Made by a program: the position numbers and the translations under genes | Assembly: GCF_003019815.1 (NCBI RefSeq) | Contig: NZ_CP027773.1 | Coordinates: 3,173,001-3,237,000 of the forward strand | Direction: 5' to 3' | Length of the DNA: 64,000 bases | From: Variovorax sp. PMC12 | GTDB lineage: Bacteria; Pseudomonadota; Gammaproteobacteria; Burkholderiales; Burkholderiaceae_C | Notes under the pieces: model-generated | Database searches by the model: none | What the model was told of the DNA's origin: nothing | Seen by the model: only the letters and a program-made list of their open reading frames with translations | Shown here: in pieces, positions 61,842-64,000 of the stretch | How positions within the stretch are numbered: position 1 is the stretch's first letter | Layout of the letters: every line of letters starts with the position of its first letter

Positions 61842-62879
61842 ATGAAATTCCGCCGCACCCTGCTCGGGCTCGCCGCAGCAACCACCGCCCTCGGCATGTT
61901 CTCGACCGGCGCAATGGCGCAGGCCGCCTACAAGCCCGAATACAAGATGTCCCTCGTGCTCGGCCCGCCCACCCCCTGGGGCCAGGCCGGGAAAATCTGG
62001 GCCGACATGGTCAAAGAGCGCACTCAGGGCCGCATCAACATCAAGCTCTACCCCGGCGTCTCGCTCATCCAGGGCGACCAGACCCGCGAGTTCAGCGCAC
62101 TGCGCCAGGGCGTCATCGACATGGCAGTCGGCTCCACCATCAACTGGTCGCCGCAGGTCAAGCAGCTCAACCTGTTCTCCATGCCCTTCCTGATGCCCGA
62201 CTACGCGGCCATCGACGCGCTCACGCAGGGCGAGGTCGGCAAGGAAATGTTCAAGACGCTCGACAAGGCCGGCGTGGTGCCGCTCGCGTGGGGCGAAAAC
62301 GGCTTCCGCGAAATCACCAACTCCAAGAAGCCCATCAGGTCGCCGGCAGACATCAAGGGCATGAAGATCCGCGTGGTCGGCTCGCCCATCTACTCCGACA
62401 TGTTCACCGCGCTCGGCGCCAACCCCACGCAGATGAGCTGGGCCGACGCACAGCCGGCCCTCGCGAGCGGCGCGGTCGACGGCCAGGAGAACCCGCTGTT
62501 CCTGTTCACCGTGCTCAAGATGCAGACCGTGGGCCAGAAGTTCGTCACCACCTGGGGCTACGTGGCCGACCCGCTGGTGTTCGTGGTCAACAAGGAAATC
62601 TGGGCTTCGTGGACCCCTGCCGACCAGGCCATCGTGCGGCAGGCCGCCATCGACGCGGGCAAGGAAGAGATCGCCATCGCGCGCAAGGGCCTGGTGGAGG
62701 CCGACAAGCCGGTGCTGAAAGACATCGCGGGCATGGGCGTGACGGTGACGAGCCTCACGCCGGCGGAGCGCGAAGCCTTCGTGAAGGCGACGCGGCCGGT
62801 GTACGACAAGTGGAAGTCGACCGTGGGCACGGACCTGGTGGCGAAGGCCGAGCAGGCGATTGCCGCGCGCAAGAAGTAA
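61842..62879 (+). CDS. dctP: TRAP transporter substrate-binding protein (DctP)
   Basis: A 345-residue periplasmic protein. Signal peptide to Ala26 (STGAMA), then YKPEYKMSLVLGPPTPWGQAG. RFNIKLYPGVSLIQGDQT (here INIKLYPG) and LNLFSMPFLMPDY are typical DctP elements, with the QEN motif in AVDGQENPLFL and VVNKEIW. The start follows AAGGAG. It probably captures the substrate moved by DctQM. Its own promoter may lie in repeat D or in the 66 nt after it. Confidence 0.93.
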   Translation: MKFRRTLLGLAAATTALGMFSTGAMAQAAYKPEYKMSLVLGPPTPWGQAGKIWADMVKERTQGRINIKLYPGVSLIQGDQTREFSALRQGVIDMAVGSTINWSPQVKQLNLFSMPFLMPDYAAIDALTQGEVGKEMFKTLDKAGVVPLAWGENGFREITNSKKPIRSPADIKGMKIRVVGSPIYSDMFTALGANPTQMSWADAQPALASGAVDGQENPLFLFTVLKMQTVGQKFVTTWGYVADPLVFVVNKEIWASWTPADQAIVRQAAIDAGKEEIAIARKGLVEADKPVLKDIAGMGVTVTSLTPAEREAFVKATRPVYDKWKSTVGTDLVAKAEQAIAARKK

Positions 62880-62915
62880 GCGTAAAAAAAACGAGGGGCG
62901 GTGGCCGCGGCCGCA

Positions 62916-63881
62916 TCAGCTGCGATAGCGGCTCGGGTTGGCCCCCGCCATCTTCTTCATCAGGCGCCGCAACGCGGTGGCGTCCTGGTAGCCCACCGCG
63001 CCGGCCACCTGCTCGACCGTCATGCGGCTGGTTTCGAGCAGCGCGCGGGCGCGCCGCAGCCGCACGCTCTGCACCAGCGCCTGCGTGCTCTTGCCGGTGG
63101 CCTTGCGGATGTGGCGTGACAGCGTGCGCTCCGACATGCAGAACTCGCGCGCCAGCGCACTGACGGCCGGTGCGTCTGGCAGCGCCGACTCGACGCGCGC
63201 GGCCAGCCGCGCCACCAGGTCGTTGCCGTTGGCCAGCACTTCCGGCACCACGAACGGCGCCTGTGCCTGGCGCCCATCGATCAGCAGCATGCGCGAGACC
63301 AGGTCGGTGAGCGCGCTGCCGCAGCGCTCGCGCAGCAGGTGCAGCATCAGGTCGGTCTGCGCGAACGCGGCGCCGGCCGTGACCACCGGGCCGTCGGCGC
63401 ACACCATGCGGTCGGCATCGACGGTGCAGCCGGGCGCCATGCGCGCGAGCAGCGGCGCATACCACCACGAGGTGGTCGCGCGCCGGCCCTGAAGCAGCCC
63501 GGCCGCGTTGAGCAAAAACACGGCCGAGCACGAGGCCGCGACCTGCCCGCCGGCCTTTGCGTGCCGCACCAGGCCCGCGATTGCCTTGGCTGCGTCATCG
63601 CTCTCGAGGCAGCCGCGGATGTCGCCCGGCGTGTTGAGGCCGAGCCCCGGCACCACCCAGGCCGAGCGGTCGTCGCGCGGCCGTACGGGCAGGCGCGCGG
63701 TGTCGATGGCCATGCCGGCCTGCAGCGGCACCGGGCCGCCCTGCACCGAACACAGCCGCCAGCGCGGCGGCGCCACGCCGGCACGCGGAGCCAAGGCCTG
63801 CGCGGCGCCGAGCATGTCGAGCGTGACCGCGACGCTCGAATTGAAGGCGCCGGGCAGCACCAGGATCGTGAAGTCGTGCAT
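62916..63881 (-). CDS. GlxA-type AraC family regulator with DJ-1/PfpI domain
   Basis: A 321-residue protein. Residues 1-185 are a DJ-1/PfpI-like domain (FTILVLPGAFNSSVAVTLDML, nucleophile-elbow-like AASCSAVFLLNAAGLL). Residues about 220-318 hold an AraC helix-turn-helix (REFCMSERTLSRHIRKATGKS, then VAGAVGYQDATALRRLMKKM). GlxA-type regulators control metabolism of small nitrogen or carbon compounds. It is divergent from the tautomerase-like start at 63962 and convergent with dctP (36-nt gap with an A8 run, no clear hairpin). Confidence 0.9.
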   Translation of the reverse strand: MHDFTILVLPGAFNSSVAVTLDMLGAAQALAPRAGVAPPRWRLCSVQGGPVPLQAGMAIDTARLPVRPRDDRSAWVVPGLGLNTPGDIRGCLESDDAAKAIAGLVRHAKAGGQVAASCSAVFLLNAAGLLQGRRATTSWWYAPLLARMAPGCTVDADRMVCADGPVVTAGAAFAQTDLMLHLLRERCGSALTDLVSRMLLIDGRQAQAPFVVPEVLANGNDLVARLAARVESALPDAPAVSALAREFCMSERTLSRHIRKATGKSTQALVQSVRLRRARALLETSRMTVEQVAGAVGYQDATALRRLMKKMAGANPSRYRS

Positions 63882-63961
63882 TCTTGGGGCTGTCTGATTC
63901 AGCTTCTAAACAGTCAAATTGGACACTGCCATTCTGGCGGCGCGAAGGGCCCAATACAACC

Positions 63962-64000
63962 ATGCCCAACATCCTCGTGAAGATTCCCCAAGGCGCCTTT
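63962..64000 (+). CDS. tautomerase-like protein (only N-terminus in window)
   Basis: Thirteen codons: MPNILVKIPQGAF. An N-terminal Pro after Met (the catalytic Pro1 of 4-oxalocrotonate tautomerases) and the following hydrophobic strand match that family. The remainder lies beyond the right edge, so this is a tentative call. The regulator 63881 is divergent and may control it. Confidence 0.5.
   Translation, partial: MPNILVKIPQGAF

Noticed and set aside
62880..62915. A-rich run between dctP and the regulator as a terminator
   Set aside because: An A8 run is present, but the adjacent palindrome GGCCGCGGCC is not positioned as a convincing terminator stem.

Overview
The window is about 64 kb of high-GC DNA with dense, short-gapped genes on both strands. 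The mix of genes points to a betaproteobacterium of the Comamonadaceae, most like Variovorax: several Bug (TctC-type) solute-binding proteins, CaiB-type CoA transferases, a TorF-type porin, a class A RNase P RNA and very G/C-rich third codon positions. This assignment is inference from gene content; no 16S rRNA gene or tRNA was seen.

Layout. 1-3064: a minus-strand operon (DUF3311 protein, sodium:solute symporter, amidohydrolase cut by the window edge) facing a GntR/FCD regulator, with TGGT-type palindromes between them. 3132-9433: EamA exporter, porin-like protein, Bug protein, a Nudix-metallo-beta-lactamase fusion coupled to a degenerate pseudouridine synthase, and a lipoprotein. 9423-15949: a six-gene MarR-controlled efflux operon (MarR, FUSC, DUF1656, HlyD, NodT, MFS). 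16080-16412: rnpB. 16506-31449: housekeeping and stress genes (cysK, ProQ/FinO protein, htpX, pyrC, an NYN protein), a LexA-boxed DNA-repair pair (radical SAM protein and UdgX fusion), a Rieske protein, a PEBP lipoprotein and a GGDEF protein. 31450-47121: a LysR gene facing a 12-gene pimeloyl-CoA-like acyl-CoA degradation cluster that ends in etfBA and a nitronate monooxygenase-like gene. 47243-59385: a defence island with one eight-gene minus-strand operon (ribbon-helix-helix protein, HsdR, HsdM, YhcG-like nuclease, HsdS, AAA ATPase, HNH nuclease, NucS-like nuclease) and one small plus-strand gene. 59636-64000: a TRAP transporter (dctQ, dctM, dctP), a GlxA-type regulator and the start of a tautomerase-like gene.

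Two observations stand out. First, a dispersed two-arm palindromic element occurs complete at 4985-5220 and 61531-61775; its arms differ in sequence but keep base pairing. A lone left arm (47148-47242) and a lone right arm (59386-59481) bracket the defence island exactly, as if the island had been inserted into one such element. Second, the last three genes of the island operon form a translationally coupled ATPase-HNH-NucS-like set that resembles Septu (PtuAB) with an extra nuclease, and may be a little-described defence module.

Genes acting together: the pim-like cluster holds activation (CoA ligase or CoA transferase), two dehydrogenase subunits, hydratases, hydroxyacyl dehydrogenase, thiolase and the electron acceptor Etf, so it could take a dicarboxylic or related acid from uptake-associated binding proteins to acetyl-CoA. 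The radical SAM and UdgX genes appear to be an SOS-induced repair unit.
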